A stretch of DNA of 64,000 bases from Cavenderia fasciculata (taxonomy: Eukaryota > Evosea > Eumycetozoa > Acytosteliales > Cavenderiaceae), in the NCBI RefSeq assembly GCF_000203815.1, contig NW_004457737.1:248001-312000 (forward strand), in the 5' to 3' direction. The position numbers were made by a program, and so were the translations under genes. Below are positions 44,483 through 56,952 of this stretch, one piece after another. The notes below the pieces were generated by a model. It saw only the letters and a list, made by a program, of their open reading frames with translations, was not told the DNA's origin and ran no database searches. Position 1 is the stretch's first letter, and every line of letters begins with the position of its first letter.

Positions 44483-47400
44483 ATGAATAATAGAGGTATA
44501 ATACTTCTAAACAATGCCTTTTTATTCTTTATAGCTATTCTGCTAGGAGTAGTACCTCTCGTTCAATCACAACTACTTATTGATGAATGTAAGTACTCAT
44601 CGTCATCTCATCATCATCATCATCATTAATTGAAAGTAACATCAACCATTTTTATCTACTTTTAACAACATCATCATCACATGATTAGTAAACTCTGCCA
44701 TATGGATCATCAAACAGTAAGTCATCATCAATCATCACATAACTATACTTTAAACAGTATTGAAATTAATCATCTTGTTTTGTTTGCACGCAGGTACAAG
44801 ATGAATATCCCAGGAGATCTCTGTCTATCACCGTTCTTTACCTGCTCTGACCTTTATGTCACTGATATGTATGTATTTCTCTCTATTACTCTTCACAACA
44901 ATTGGTAACTCAAATAATTGTTAATACATTTCTTTGTACTATAGTCGTATTATTCCTGGAAGTACAGACAATGGTTTGCCAGATGCCAATCTTCAACTTT
45001 TATTCGCCAAGCTTGATACCTTTCAATACAATGGCGATGGGCTACAATCGGTTGCTGATCCATCACAGTCTTTTTTTGAAAAAATATCCTCATGTTGTCA
45101 ATCAATTCAACATTTATAGTAGGTGACTTGATAATGATAATGATGATATTGTGACAAAACTAACTATCACGTGATAATCCAATTTCTATTCTGTTAGTAT
45201 CATAAAGGATCCAACAATGACACAGATTCCAAATGGTTTTTCGTTACTACCTAACCTAGAAGATGCCTATTTGTCCTTTTACTTTACTACAAGCCAATCG
45301 GTTACATTAAAGAGTAATCCCAATATTCAATACCTGACCGTCTACGGTAATGAAATGTTGACTGAAATTAATTTCGATGAGACCATCTCTTTTCCAAAGT
45401 TGACCACACTGTCACTAGGTGGTCATCAATTCTCTGGCCCTTCTTTATTGAAAACTGTTGGTAACTTTACTACTGCTACCTTTCCTCAAATGACTACATT
45501 GTATGTAAAAAAAAAAAAACAACGATTGATGACTAAACTTCTTTTTCTTTTCTTTTTTTTTATACCTTAGAGAATGTATTTTCCCAGAAGGATCTAATCA
45601 ATTACAACTCTTTGTTAACCATTCAACACTTGTGGAAATAAAATTTCCTGAAACTCCTGTTGATCCCCCTCCAAATGCAATCGTAACTTTTGGTTCTGCC
45701 TCCCTTTCAGCTATTAAATCAATGCAATTATAATTATAAATATTATGCACTTTTTGTTTATACTAACAATATTTTATTTTATATTCTCTCTAGTGATTTT
45801 TATGGTGGTGGTTTAACTTTTCAACCTTCTCTTAATAATTTTATAAATCTTTCATCAATGTATGCAACATTATAAAAAAAAACAATTGTTTAGTATAAAA
45901 ACAATTATAATATAAAGTATTAATAATTTTTTTTTTGTTTTTTTTTTTAGTTCATCTCTAAAATATACATCAATGTTTAATAATCAATATCCCTTTGTAT
46001 CTTTTCCTCTTGTTTACCATTTGTCTTTTCCAAACTCATCATTTACTACCATTCCAAGTATTACACTTCCTTCATATCTAGAAAGTTTGTAAGTATATAT
46101 AAGTTTTGTTTTTTTTCTTTTCAATAATATTAATATAATGATTTTTTATTTTATTTTTAGAGTATTTAAATATGGTGTGCTTCAAGGAGATATAGATTTT
46201 GATACAATTTTGGCAAATACAACTGGAAATTTGGCGCTTGATTTATCTGACAATCCTTTGCTTGCTGTTCCTCTAGAACTTGAAACTGCTTTATGTGGTC
46301 TAAAGTTTTTAGATTTACGTGAAACTTTGGCTACATCAATTCCCCCTTGTTATTGGTGCCATAACGATGGTTCTAAATTCTATCCTCCAACCGGTATGCT
46401 CCCTCCTGCCAATTTTCAATGTCCAATGACATTTGCCAGCACAAATTTGGTTACCATATTCAAAAAAACAATTATTTCTGGGACCAACCTGGGCTGGGGT
46501 TATGCCTCACTCGGAAACACGCTCGTACCCATAGTTCCAAACAAAATAATATCAGCCACTCTTCCATCAGTATCACCCAATGCTCCAACCCAAAACCTTG
46601 CCATTCAATTTAGTAGCACTACAAACACTCAAATTTTCCAAGTTATAGAGGCTGGGTTCAATGTATCATCTGTTATATTGATACAATCACCTAATCAACA
46701 AGCCACAATGACTATTGTATTTTCAATGATCAATACGAATATTCCCCATTCAACAAAACTTAATAATACTGGAGAGAATAGCTACGTCGATAATAATATG
46801 ATTTTTACATTTTATTATAGTAACCTTGCTTTTGGTCAATATAATCTTTCAATCCTCAATGCTTACTACAATTATTCAACCACTGTACAATATAATCAAA
46901 GTAATTATCAATTAAATATCATTTTCAACCAAATATTAATTTGTCATTTTTTATTTTTTTAGGTTATCCTATTGTTGATAGTTTTATTCAACAAGGTCCT
47001 TATATTGGAAACGGATCATTGATCCAGTTGGTAGGATTTTTTGGAAACTATTTGACTAGTGCTCTTGTATCGGTTTCAAATAAGAATAATCTATACAATT
47101 ATTCGGAATGCATAAACGTTAGTTTTACAAATACTACCATCAATTGTCAAATTGACCTCCCCCTTTCCTCGGGTCTTGCAACATTTAATATAACAGTAGA
47201 TGGGTACTCCACATTCAAGCAAGTTGATATACAATCACCACAACAATATTGTACAATAACAACAAACAATTGCTATGGAAATGGTGAATGTAATTTGAGT
47301 GGGATTTGTGAATGTAATAGTAATCAAGGAGGAGGAGGTTATTATAATAATTGTTCTAAAAGTATGTATTATATATATATATTCAAACTAAATTAATTCC

Positions 47401-48856
47401 TTTATATTTGGATCATTTATTTACTAGTTTTTTTCTATTTATTTTATTTTAGCATACCCATTTATTACGAGTGCAAATGTAGAAAGTATTCAAGGTGAAC
47501 AAAGATTTATCAGTCTATACGGTGATTTTGGACCATTTGGACAAGTTAATACTTTAATCATGATTAATAATACCATGAATTGCAATATCACATATAAATC
47601 GCAACACAACATCAATTGCACTTTGGAATCATCACCAACAACTTTTGGATTTGCATCTGTTCAAGTTAATAGTAGTGGATCGATTTATAGTAAAGCTCGT
47701 TGCTTGATATTTATCAATCCTTTGCCATCGGGTGGTGGTACAACAACTAGCAGCAGCAGCAGCAGCGGAGGAGGAGAAACTCCAACCCCAAAACAAACCT
47801 GTGAAACCACAACTCAAAATTGCTATGGACATGGTACTTGTGATAATAATGGAAAATGTCAATGTCAAGATAAATATAACCCTGTTGATAACTGTTCTAC
47901 TAAATGTATGTAAAGTTTAATAATAATATTAAAATAAATAATTAACTATTCTTATTTATTTGTTTATATGATTAGTCACTGAAAATACAACATTTACGCC
48001 AAATAATACATCACCATCATCTACCATTCAAGTTGGTGGTGTTGAATTTGGATTTCAAATCATTGGAATTCAAGAAAGAGGATTAGATAATGAAATCTTA
48101 AAAGAGTTGTTGACAAGTAGTTGGGTACCAAATATTACATCAGATCAGAACTCTGATCTAACAAATGCAGTCTATGAATTGGTGGTTCCGAGTAACCATA
48201 CACTTTCAAATACCAAAGTAACAGCCAACGTTTCATTTTCAACTCAACCAAGAAATATACCATTTGGTACACAAAACCTAACGATCAATCCAAACGCCAT
48301 CAAGCTATCTGTGTCTATCGCCGGTTGGCAATACTCTTCAAATGTTGCAACTCTTTTGCTTTTATTGAAAACAACAATCAACAATGAGCAATCGATCGAA
48401 TACGATTGCAAAACAACACCGGTGGATTCATTTTCCTTTGGTGATTTTGGAGACATTCAATACCTTAGAGTCATCAAGGATAACGTACAATTCAATGGAA
48501 GATTCATTGACTTTGCATTGGCAGATGGCAGATCAACCTATTCACAAACACTCCTCATTAATCAAACCCAATTATTGGATTCTTCTGATTCTTCTGAACA
48601 ATCGGTTGTCGTCATTGGAATCACACTTCCACAATGCCAAGAATGTTTACTTGACCCAGACTTTACGCCATTGTTGGTTGCAAGCGATGGTGATGGCTGT
48701 TCAAAACAAGATGAAAAATGGAAAATGATAGTCGGTATTGTTGTTGGTGCCGTTGGTGCTGCCTGTCTTTCAGTTGGTGCCTACCATGCAGTAAAGAAAA
48801 TAAGAAGACATATGATCCTTAATGGAAAGTCAATATTAATGCATAAAAGAAATTAA
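44483..48856 (+). CDS. LRR/TIG/EGF/ComC transmembrane receptor-like protein
   Basis: Twelve exons (44483-44588, 44689-44716, 44794-44868, 44945-45118, 45198-45500, 45571-45729, 45794-45859, 45951-46088, 46161-46900, 46963-47361, 47453-47905, 47976-48856) join in phase into 1173 residues. After a signal peptide (FLFFIAILLGVVPLVQS) there are leucine-rich units (~70-430; exon ends fall at the same point of repeats), TIG units (~597 and ~730), EGF modules (NCYGNGECNLSGICEC ~703; NCYGHGTCDNNGKCQC ~850), a ComC domain (~905-1115) and a membrane helix (MIVGIVVGAVGAACLSVGAY) with a basic tail. Intron 6 (45730-45793) begins AT instead of GT: CAATT is followed by ATAATTATAA. Reading through gives a stop at once. 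Surface adhesion or signalling is inferred from the family. Confidence 0.85.
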
Positions 48857-49117
48857 TTAAATATAATATAATTTATAAATGAATTAATTTCATCAGTAGA
48901 TATATATCTACAATTTTTTTACATATATATTAAATTTATATCAATCTACTATTAACTTTAATTTATTTAATAAATGAATTAATTCATCTTTCTTTCTTTC
49001 TTTCTTTTTTCAAAAGGGTTCTTACCCTTTTATAAAAAGCTTTATAATATTGTTAAAAAGTATTTATATTTTTTATAATTACAATATTTATTTATATCAT
49101 CTATCAATCTATCTATC

Positions 49118-49588
49118 ATGGGAATATTATTTAGTAAATTTAATCCATCAACTGGTTATTTAGAGAAAATGAATAAGTTATCTGCAACCAATCAAGATGA
49201 ATCACGTGTAGGTGATGTCTATTTAGTAACCTATGAATTCCAACCAGATTCATATTCCACTCCATATTCTCCCCACTACACCATCGTAGTTGATTTATGT
49301 GGAGAGTCTACCGAGAAATTACCCAAGGGAATGGAAATACACATTAACCCTCTAAAAGACTTTTCTCTCCAACTCTGTATCGAGAGACTAGATAGACTGC
49401 CAAAATCAAAAGACCTATCATTTCAAAAACTCGGTAGAATCGAAAACCAATACCATCCTGGAAACCCTCGTGAATGGTGTGTTGCATTGGGTTCAGTTGT
49501 TGAGAATTCTTGGTTCCCAGAGTTTACAACATTAAAAGGAAAATTTTGGAATCGTACTTGTCACAGTGATCAATTCGCCAAGTTTTGA
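49118..49588 (+). CDS. Small orphan protein with possible N-myristoylation site
   Basis: One exon encodes 156 residues beginning MGILFSKFNPS; Gly-2 and Ser-6 fit the N-myristoylation pattern, which would put the protein on membranes. The rest is a compact alpha/beta-looking sequence (VGDVYLVTYEF, HYTIVVDLCGES, REWCVALGSVVENSWFPEF) without a family I recognise. It has no low-complexity run, which suggests a folded, conserved protein. Function unknown. Confidence 0.7.
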   Translation: MGILFSKFNPSTGYLEKMNKLSATNQDESRVGDVYLVTYEFQPDSYSTPYSPHYTIVVDLCGESTEKLPKGMEIHINPLKDFSLQLCIERLDRLPKSKDLSFQKLGRIENQYHPGNPREWCVALGSVVENSWFPEFTTLKGKFWNRTCHSDQFAKF

Positions 49589-49846
49589 CTCTAAAACTAG
49601 GGTTGGTATGGCCAGACCATATTTATGTATATGAAAAAGATAATAGTGATTTATAATGGAACCATATCATCATCTTAATAGATAGAGATACCCTATCTAC
49701 TATTAATATATAAATAAATTAAATTTATTATAAATTAATTTCATTTTCAATAGTTTGCAAAGAGTGGGACTTAGACTTCTAATTTCATTTTTTTTTTTTT
49801 GTTAAGATTGTAAGAATAAGATAATATATTATTTATTTATATAAAT

Positions 49847-51979
49847 ATGGTTGTTCAAGTAAAAGATATACTTGATACTGCTGATTTATTGGTTAGAGTA
49901 AGATAAGATGATAGTAACAAACAACTTACCAAAGAATCTTAATTGTTTCTAACTCTATCTTTTTTTTTTTGATTGTTAAAGGAATTCAAAGATCTTCAAG
50001 ATGTTGAGGAATTAGAGAGATCAACTAAAACAACAAGTTATTACGATGTAATTGAAAGATTAGTATTAGAAATAGATCAATTGTTAGAGACATCAAATCA
50101 AAGTGATTCTGATGATGTCGTATCACTAGTATTGAAACAACAAGATGGCACAATGAAAGAATTGGATGGTTTAGATTATAAAAATATCTATCATGCATTG
50201 ATGCAATGTATACATTCACTAGATAAACATACAAGTACCAATTATTTAATCTATGGTGGTGCAAAAGCAATCATTAGAGTCATCTATATTATACTAAGTA
50301 TTGATTATACTTTAATTCAACGAGGTGATGTTAAATTATTACGTTCAATTCAAAAAGATATTTTTGGTATCTTTTCATCTGTAAATATAAATATATATAT
50401 ATATATTCAAATTACTCTTTTAACTAATATATTATATAATTTACTATTTTAGGAAAAAGAAGAATTTAATAAACAATTAGAAATGGTTGGAATACCAAAA
50501 GAACAATCTGAAGAATATCCATCTATTCTTGGTTCATACTTTGATGAAATTAAAGAGATTCAATCAAATATTCGTGATGGTCGATATCTGTTATTGACAA
50601 ACAATGCATTGTTTGATATGGTGTCATTGGATCTTAGTGATTCTTTTCATGGTGGTCAATTATTACTTTCAGCTCTTGACAAGGATACAATGGCCAACCT
50701 ATTCCATTTGTATTGGTCAAGTGATTTGGTGCCGTTAAAGTCAGGATCACCGGCAGTATACAATAATTTGACAGTCGATCAATATGAGAATAGTATTAAA
50801 TTCTCTGCATCTGGTATCTTGTCAGCTGCAATATTCTATTCGACATCGGAATTTCCTGAATTGTTGGACCCGATCAATGAAATCATTGAAGCGACAAACA
50901 AGGATATTTGGCAGGTCCTGTTAAATGATTTGTTGGCATGTCAAAAAAGGGGTCTATTAACCAATATATTCACAATGTTGAATAATATAGCACTCACCGA
51001 AGAAGCCACTCACCCATTATTGACACGACTCAACCAATTTATCGATTCTAGACCATCGATTCAACATTACATGTCTGACATTGTTCAACTCATTGTCGCC
51101 GTCAACCCACAGGTAACCGACCACACACTACCCATGTTTATCCAGATTGTCAACAAATTCTTTGTGGCCTTTTTAAAGTTGGACAGTTCAAACGCCAAAG
51201 GTTTACAAGATAGTTTTGACTCGACGTGCTATGCGCTACACAAACTATTTGACCGCGAAGAAATATCTAGACAGGCGTGTCAGCTCACAGGCGTGTTTGA
51301 TATGCTCACTGAAAAGCTAATGACCCCTAACCCTACCAGTACAACCACCAGTACAACTACCAGTACAACCACCATCCACCAACAATTGTACATTCTCTTT
51401 GCATTGACATCGTTATGGAAAAAGGATCCACTCTATTGTTTTGCACAACAAACATTTAAAACATTCCACATTGCAATGATACAAAGCAACACGATACATG
51501 ATATGGAATTACTGAATAGATATCTAAACTTGTTGGTTTGTGGTTACACTACCATCAATGATATTGCCAACTATCTCGCTCAGAATGGGTACCTCTTAGC
51601 AATACTCAATTGCTTTTTACAAGTATTCTCATCAGATGAAAAGCTTCGTGCCACCAATGTCATTCTTTTGAGATTGTTTGTAAATGCAATCTCTACATTG
51701 ACCCAACAAAACTATATCTATGCAATTGACAATGGCCTCTTGTCACTGCTAATGCAAATTGCCAAATTCAACCTAAAGGACGCACCAGCAAAGAACGAGG
51801 ATTTCAAAGTCGAGTGGGCAATGATCATAGCAAACATCGCCGTACAAAGAAGTCAACTTGAAAGATTCAAAACATATATCCATCTTCATGCCCTTGAATC
51901 TTATCCAATACTTCATGAATATAGAGCTTATCATCTAATTCATCAAATGGAAGATTTTGTTGATTTCCAAATTAATTAA
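49847..51979 (+). CDS. Helical-repeat (ARM-like) cytosolic protein, unknown
   Basis: Three exons (49847-49897, 49982-50380, 50453-51979) encode 658 residues, all joined in phase 0. The sequence is predicted alpha-helical throughout, with paired helices such as IHALMQ-type and NAISTLTQQNYIYAIDNGLL, and has one Thr/Ser repeat (STTTSTTTSTTT near residue 440). No signal peptide, membrane helix or enzyme motif is present. The first 17-residue exon starts at the only good ATG. It is convergent with the next gene, with 58 bp between stops. I do not recognise the family. Confidence 0.8.
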
Positions 51980-52037
51980 ATAAATTAATTAAATATTTAA
52001 ATAAATATTCAAATAAATATTCATTATTAATATTATT

Positions 52038-52985
52038 TTATATAATTGTATCTAACCAATCTTGTAAACCATCTTTTGATTCATCTTGATTACTACTATC
52101 TTGTACTGAATTTGATTCCTTATTATTATTATTATTATTTTCTTTAGTAGTGAGTGTTGAAACTGGAATTGGAACTGGTTTTTGTGTATTTGTTGTTGAT
52201 GACGGTGATGATGGTTTAGATACATTAATATTTTGTTGTTGTTGTGGTTGTTGTAAAGATGAACCAGCAGATCTTAAATGTCTATTTGATTTTCTTGAAA
52301 GTAATGTTACAGGTGTTGGTTTTTTATCTAAATTTAATCCATCCTATACATTGTTACAAATAAATAATTAGTAGGTAAGTAATTATTCTAAAAATAACTT
52401 TTTGTTGTTGTACGACATACGAAATAATCAATATCAATATCTAATCTCTTTGGCATTGGGATTGTTAGAATCATCTTTTCAATCTCTCCCATATTAATAT
52501 TTAAGAATGTATCAATGTCTTTTGATAGTTCATCATCACCATCTTCATCATAATCTTGAACATATGATGTAGTATTGTCTTTTGATGATAAACTTGGAAT
52601 GAAATCAACTATATCAAAATATTAGTTTTAAACTTGCTCTATCTATCTATCTATCTATCTTTCTGTTATGACCATTAAATGACATACCAGAAGAATCTAA
52701 TAAATCTTGCATATTTAAACGTTCAGCTGTATGATTCATTCTATCTAGTTCTTCAATAGTAGAACGTGATTGTTGTTGAATGACTCTCTTGCTGTATTTC
52801 GATCTTGGTTGTACCATCTGATATTCCTCGGTCTGCTCCAACTCTGCCTGTTGCTTGACCTGTTGTTCTTTGACTAGACGTTCTTGCTTCTTGTATTTCC
52901 CTTTTGATGTATTCTTGTCGACATGTCTTGATGCTTTGTGCAACCCTCTTGCAAGCTGCTTTGAATTGATTGGTTCGTCTGACAT
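52038..52985 (-). CDS. Acidic/basic coiled-coil protein, faintly Aven-like C-terminus
   Basis: Three exons (52985-52688, 52608-52421, 52343-52038) encode 263 residues. The N-terminus is highly basic and Gln/Lys-rich (KGKYKKQERLVKEQQVKQQ), the centre is acidic (QDYDEDGDDELSKDIDTFLN), a Gln and Asn-rich linker follows, and the end is LQDWLDTII. The combination of an acidic E/D-L-D-x-FLN motif and a terminal DWLD resembles the cell-death regulator Aven, but these motifs are short. No membrane helix is seen. Treat function as unknown. Confidence 0.65.
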
Positions 52986-53141
52986 TATCTATTGATTATA
53001 TACAGTACAGAAACAAACTAATTTATATATATTAATTAAATTAAACAATGATTCGAAGTGTCGCGAATGTGGTGAATGATAATGCTTTTCGTTTCATCAT
53101 AGTTTTTAATCATTCATTTATTCACATATACACAATTAATC

Positions 53142-54094
53142 ATGAGTGTCATTGTATGTATATTACTATTTCTATTTAACATACTATTGATTGTTTGTTC
53201 TAATGCTGTTTTGATTATGTATATAGATTCCAGGTCGATTTAATCTTGTCAATTCTAAATTTGTAGAAGTTGATAAAGATACCTTATCAAAACATATAAA
53301 TAAAGATGATGATTTGAATAAATACCATGTATGTATTGGGATACTATTAAGCAACTATAGTTAAATCTGATTTATTAATTAAATAATACTTTTGTTTGTT
53401 CACAGATATTTGATATCTCTGGTAATTTTATAACAAGCATTGCATCACCTTCGATTACAACCTACTTTCATAAACTCACTGAACTACATCTTATCAACAA
53501 TGAATTACCAAACATTCCAGAAGAAATTAACAATATAATAACATTAAAGAAACTATACCTTTCAAAAAATAATATTCAACAAGTAAGTAAACTAATACAA
53601 TATATATTATACTTATTATTATTAACAATTGTTTTTTTTGTGAAAATAGATAACAAATATAGATAAACTAGTTGATTTGGAGTTATTGGATTTAAGAGCA
53701 AACCAAATTAAAGAAATGTCAAACTTGGAAAATAATACAAAGATTAATAAGTATGTTGTTTAGCAGCCGATGATGTCTATTTTTGTATCAACTAATCTAA
53801 TTTTTTAATTTATGATTTAGTTTATCATTATCAAGTAATCAAATTATAAGTTTAAATAATTTAAATATAAATATGGAACATTTGGAATCACTCTTTTTAT
53901 TCTCCAACAAATTGGAAAACCTACAAGAGACTTTGGATATACTATCAAAGCATTGTCCTAAATTAACAAAGTTACTACTCACTGCCAACCCATGCACATC
54001 ACTCAGTCGACCAAAAGAAGAACAACAAGTTTATGAAAATAATGTTAAAAAGGCATTACCAAACATAAGAATTTTAGATTGGAAACCATTATAA
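53142..54094 (+). CDS. Small leucine-rich repeat protein (SDS22-like repeats)
   Basis: Five exons (53142-53153, 53227-53328, 53406-53582, 53650-53750, 53821-54094) encode 221 residues. The first exon has only four codons (MSVI), fixed by the in-phase donor GTATGT. Four to five LRR units are clear: LTELHLINNELPNIPEEI, LKKLYLSKNNIQQITNI, LELLDLRANQIKEMSNL and LFLFSNKLENL. The end, CPKLTKLLLTANPCTSL plus LPNIRILDWKPL, is an LRR cap-like ending. Such proteins are cytosolic binding scaffolds; the partner is unknown. Confidence 0.85.
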
Positions 54095-54494
54095 AAGTAA
54101 AGAAAGAATCATATTTTTTTTTTTTTGCATCATACACAACCTATTCAAGAAATTTCTTGAATCAACATAGATTAGAAAGTATTATTACTTTTATTGTTGT
54201 TGAAATATTGACAATATAAATTGGGATTGCAAGGTTTAATTGGAAAACTAGTATAAATACAAACATTACAATACACTTGAAAGATAACTTACCTGCCAAT
54301 TTTCTAAATGCGATCAAGTAGGTATTTAGAAAACTAGAGGAATTCTCCTTCTTGCACATCTTTTGGAGAAATCCTCTTGTCCCAGAAGGGGTTGGCTAAT
54401 TTCTGGCTGTTGAGGACATCGTGCGCATTGTCGCAGAGTCCTCTACCAATTCCTTTAAATTAAAAAACAAACATATTATTATTTATTAATTTAT
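54095..54494. other. Intergenic stretch with a possible decayed exon
   Basis: Most is AT-rich, but 54290-54455 is much less so. On the minus strand it has an acceptor-like AAAG before GAATTGGTAGAGG (about 54453) and a donor-like GGCAG/GTAAGT (about 54292). The best frame, GIGRGLCDNAHDVLNSQKL and on to EGEFL, stops before the donor. I cannot name a family. A relic of a coding exon is the best guess. Confidence 0.35.
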
Positions 54495-56711
54495 TTAAGT
54501 ATTTGATTGAGATTCAAATTTTATAAACATTTTAAGGTATGTATGATGACCTTGTTTCTTGATTTGTTCGTGAAGGAATACTAAAGATCTTGTAGGTTTT
54601 GTTATTAACCTGTTTTTTAAGACTTGTTCCAACATGACTACATTGCCAAGTGTAGCAGAATAGATGTATACGCCAACATCGAGTGTGCACCTTGAAAGAA
54701 CTGCTTGAGAGTATGTTTCCAACTCTCTGATGATTCCAATGTTGCCTGCACCAATGGCACCATTAAAACTAGTGTCACTAAAATATTTGGATGCGTCTAA
54801 CTTTTTGGGAACTTTGGATAATAGGTATTGAACAATTTGCAGACTGTTGGCTGTAATGGCTTGTTGGAATACTTTGGCAGTCAGAGACAACCCCTTTCTC
54901 GACAAGAGTATACATCTCACCATATCCAAGTCACCACTCAATGCAGCCTCACTTAAAAGATCGGCATTGACCACATACAATGAGCTGTATTTGATGGAAA
55001 GAAGGTACTCGACCATAGCAAGGTACCCACCAACCACTAGTTGTTGGAAAAGTAATGGGTCGATTGGTTTGGTGGGGTGAATGAATTCTTCATTCTCGTA
55101 GAGGTATTTTGCAGTTGTTACTTGACCGGCCTTGGCTGCATCAACAAATAGTTGTTCCCTGTCTTTGGGTGTAAATGTGTGTCCTCTAGTTTGTACAAAC
55201 AATGTCATGTAATGTTTGAGTAATTCCAAATTACCCTTTTTGGCAAGTACTGGTAATATTTCCAAGTTGACAGAGTCAGTGGCCGATTTGCCCATATCCA
55301 AGACACGAAATGCAAGTTGATTGTTGGAGGTGATTTCATTGATCACCAGACCAAGTGAAAAGGTCCGGCCTGCCACACCAGTCATTTGTAGTTCGAGTAG
55401 GTATTCAATTGTTGGTATATCATTGCGAATAAATGCATCTTTAATGTTTTGTTGGTCGAGGTAAAACTCGGCAGGCAACCATTCCAAACGATTGACAAGA
55501 GTATCTAGATTTTTGAAATGTATTCTCGGTGTCTTGTCCCATCTTGCCGGGTTGACCATTGCATCTTGATACAAAAAGCGAACCATGTCAACATTGTCTC
55601 CGAGGAATGGGTTAAAGAACATTTGATAGGTTGAAGGAAACATGCTAAACAATAGTTTGACAAGATCGATATTGCCCGTGTGGTGGGCAGTATTGACCCA
55701 CTCTGAGAATGTGTATTCTCCAATTTCGTCCAATGTATGGTCAAAGTAGTTGTTCATGTTGGTCAAGAAGTGTTTGACCATCTCTACACTACCCGACTTG
55801 ATAGCATACTGAATACACCGATACGACACTGCCAACGAGGTGATCCCAAGTTGATAGAAATGCAAGAATGCCTCCAAGTTGCCTCTTTCAACAAGCTTGG
55901 TTGTTTCCTTTTGTTTGATTGTATATTGGTACAAGTCTACATTACGAGCAGCCGAAGTTGACTTGGCATCACTACTTTCAACAAGTAAATTGTACAACTT
56001 GACATTGGCATGAGATATAGCTTGATACCTAGCCTGTTTAGTATACTTTATATCTTTTCTATTCTCCAACAAGTATAGTACAACGTGTTCATGACCATGT
56101 TGACACGCCAAGTCGATAGCAGACGACGCAGCATTCTTTTCAATGAATTGACATTCATCCAGGTACCGTAGTACTTCTAAATGTCCACCTTTTGCTGCAT
56201 ACTCGTAAGCATCGTGTGAAGGATACCAATACTCTTGAATATAGTCACATGTTAATAACGATTTAACGATTGACAAGTGACCACCACTAGATGCATCTTC
56301 AACTGCATGATTGGTGAATGGGTGTTGACGAGACACTAGATATTCAACGATATCAACACGTCCTTGCTTTGCAGCACTGTCAAGTATCGTGTGGTGTTGT
56401 TTGATACCATTTGCTTCAAAGTGTACATACACCCTTTCAAATAGGTCAAACTCCATCTCGGCCATCAACACCATAGCAGCTAGTGATGGGAATCTAATCC
56501 CTCCAATCCCCTTACATATCTTGTCTCGTAACAATGAAGGTAATGATTGTCTATGTCTAATCAACCATTCCAAAGAATCCATCTCTTTATAAACAATAGA
56601 TCTTCCCCTACCATCGATCGATCTAGTTCGATTCAACCATCTAACATGATTAAATACCAACTTTTTAATAAACTTATTAAATAAAGTTATTCTAAATTGT
56701 TCAATTTCCAT
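54495..56711 (-). CDS. Ankyrin-repeat protein, dictyostelid family, paralog 3
   Basis: One exon encodes 738 residues. It starts IEQFRITLFNKFIKKLVFNH, the same N-terminal position and pattern as the two copies upstream. Its ankyrin repeats are the clearest of the three: LDSAAKQGRVDIVEYLVSRQ, EDASSGGHLSIVKSLLTCD, EYAAKGGHLEVLRYLDECQ and DLACQHGHEHVVLYLLENR (residues ~105-230), with more after residue 500 (VDAAKAGQVTTAKYLYENEE, SEAALSGDLDMVRCILLSR). There are no low-complexity runs, unlike paralogs 1 and 2. Protein binding is inferred; partner unknown. Confidence 0.88.
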   Translation of the reverse strand: MEIEQFRITLFNKFIKKLVFNHVRWLNRTRSIDGRGRSIVYKEMDSLEWLIRHRQSLPSLLRDKICKGIGGIRFPSLAAMVLMAEMEFDLFERVYVHFEANGIKQHHTILDSAAKQGRVDIVEYLVSRQHPFTNHAVEDASSGGHLSIVKSLLTCDYIQEYWYPSHDAYEYAAKGGHLEVLRYLDECQFIEKNAASSAIDLACQHGHEHVVLYLLENRKDIKYTKQARYQAISHANVKLYNLLVESSDAKSTSAARNVDLYQYTIKQKETTKLVERGNLEAFLHFYQLGITSLAVSYRCIQYAIKSGSVEMVKHFLTNMNNYFDHTLDEIGEYTFSEWVNTAHHTGNIDLVKLLFSMFPSTYQMFFNPFLGDNVDMVRFLYQDAMVNPARWDKTPRIHFKNLDTLVNRLEWLPAEFYLDQQNIKDAFIRNDIPTIEYLLELQMTGVAGRTFSLGLVINEITSNNQLAFRVLDMGKSATDSVNLEILPVLAKKGNLELLKHYMTLFVQTRGHTFTPKDREQLFVDAAKAGQVTTAKYLYENEEFIHPTKPIDPLLFQQLVVGGYLAMVEYLLSIKYSSLYVVNADLLSEAALSGDLDMVRCILLSRKGLSLTAKVFQQAITANSLQIVQYLLSKVPKKLDASKYFSDTSFNGAIGAGNIGIIRELETYSQAVLSRCTLDVGVYIYSATLGNVVMLEQVLKNRLITKPTRSLVFLHEQIKKQGHHTYLKMFIKFESQSNT

Positions 56712-56952
56712 CTATATATTATATATTATATATATATACTACTAACATATACAACAAACAATAAATATTATATTCTACATTTTAAAAAGTATTTACTCTA
56801 CAAAAAAATCTTTTTTTTTTTGTGTCTTGTTATTTTTTAAATTATTTCTATTTTTTTTCTTTATTTTTTTTAACAAAATTTATATATATATATAATTATA
56901 ATAATAGTACTAAAGGGGGGATGGTGAATAATGGATTAAATGTGCTCATGAC

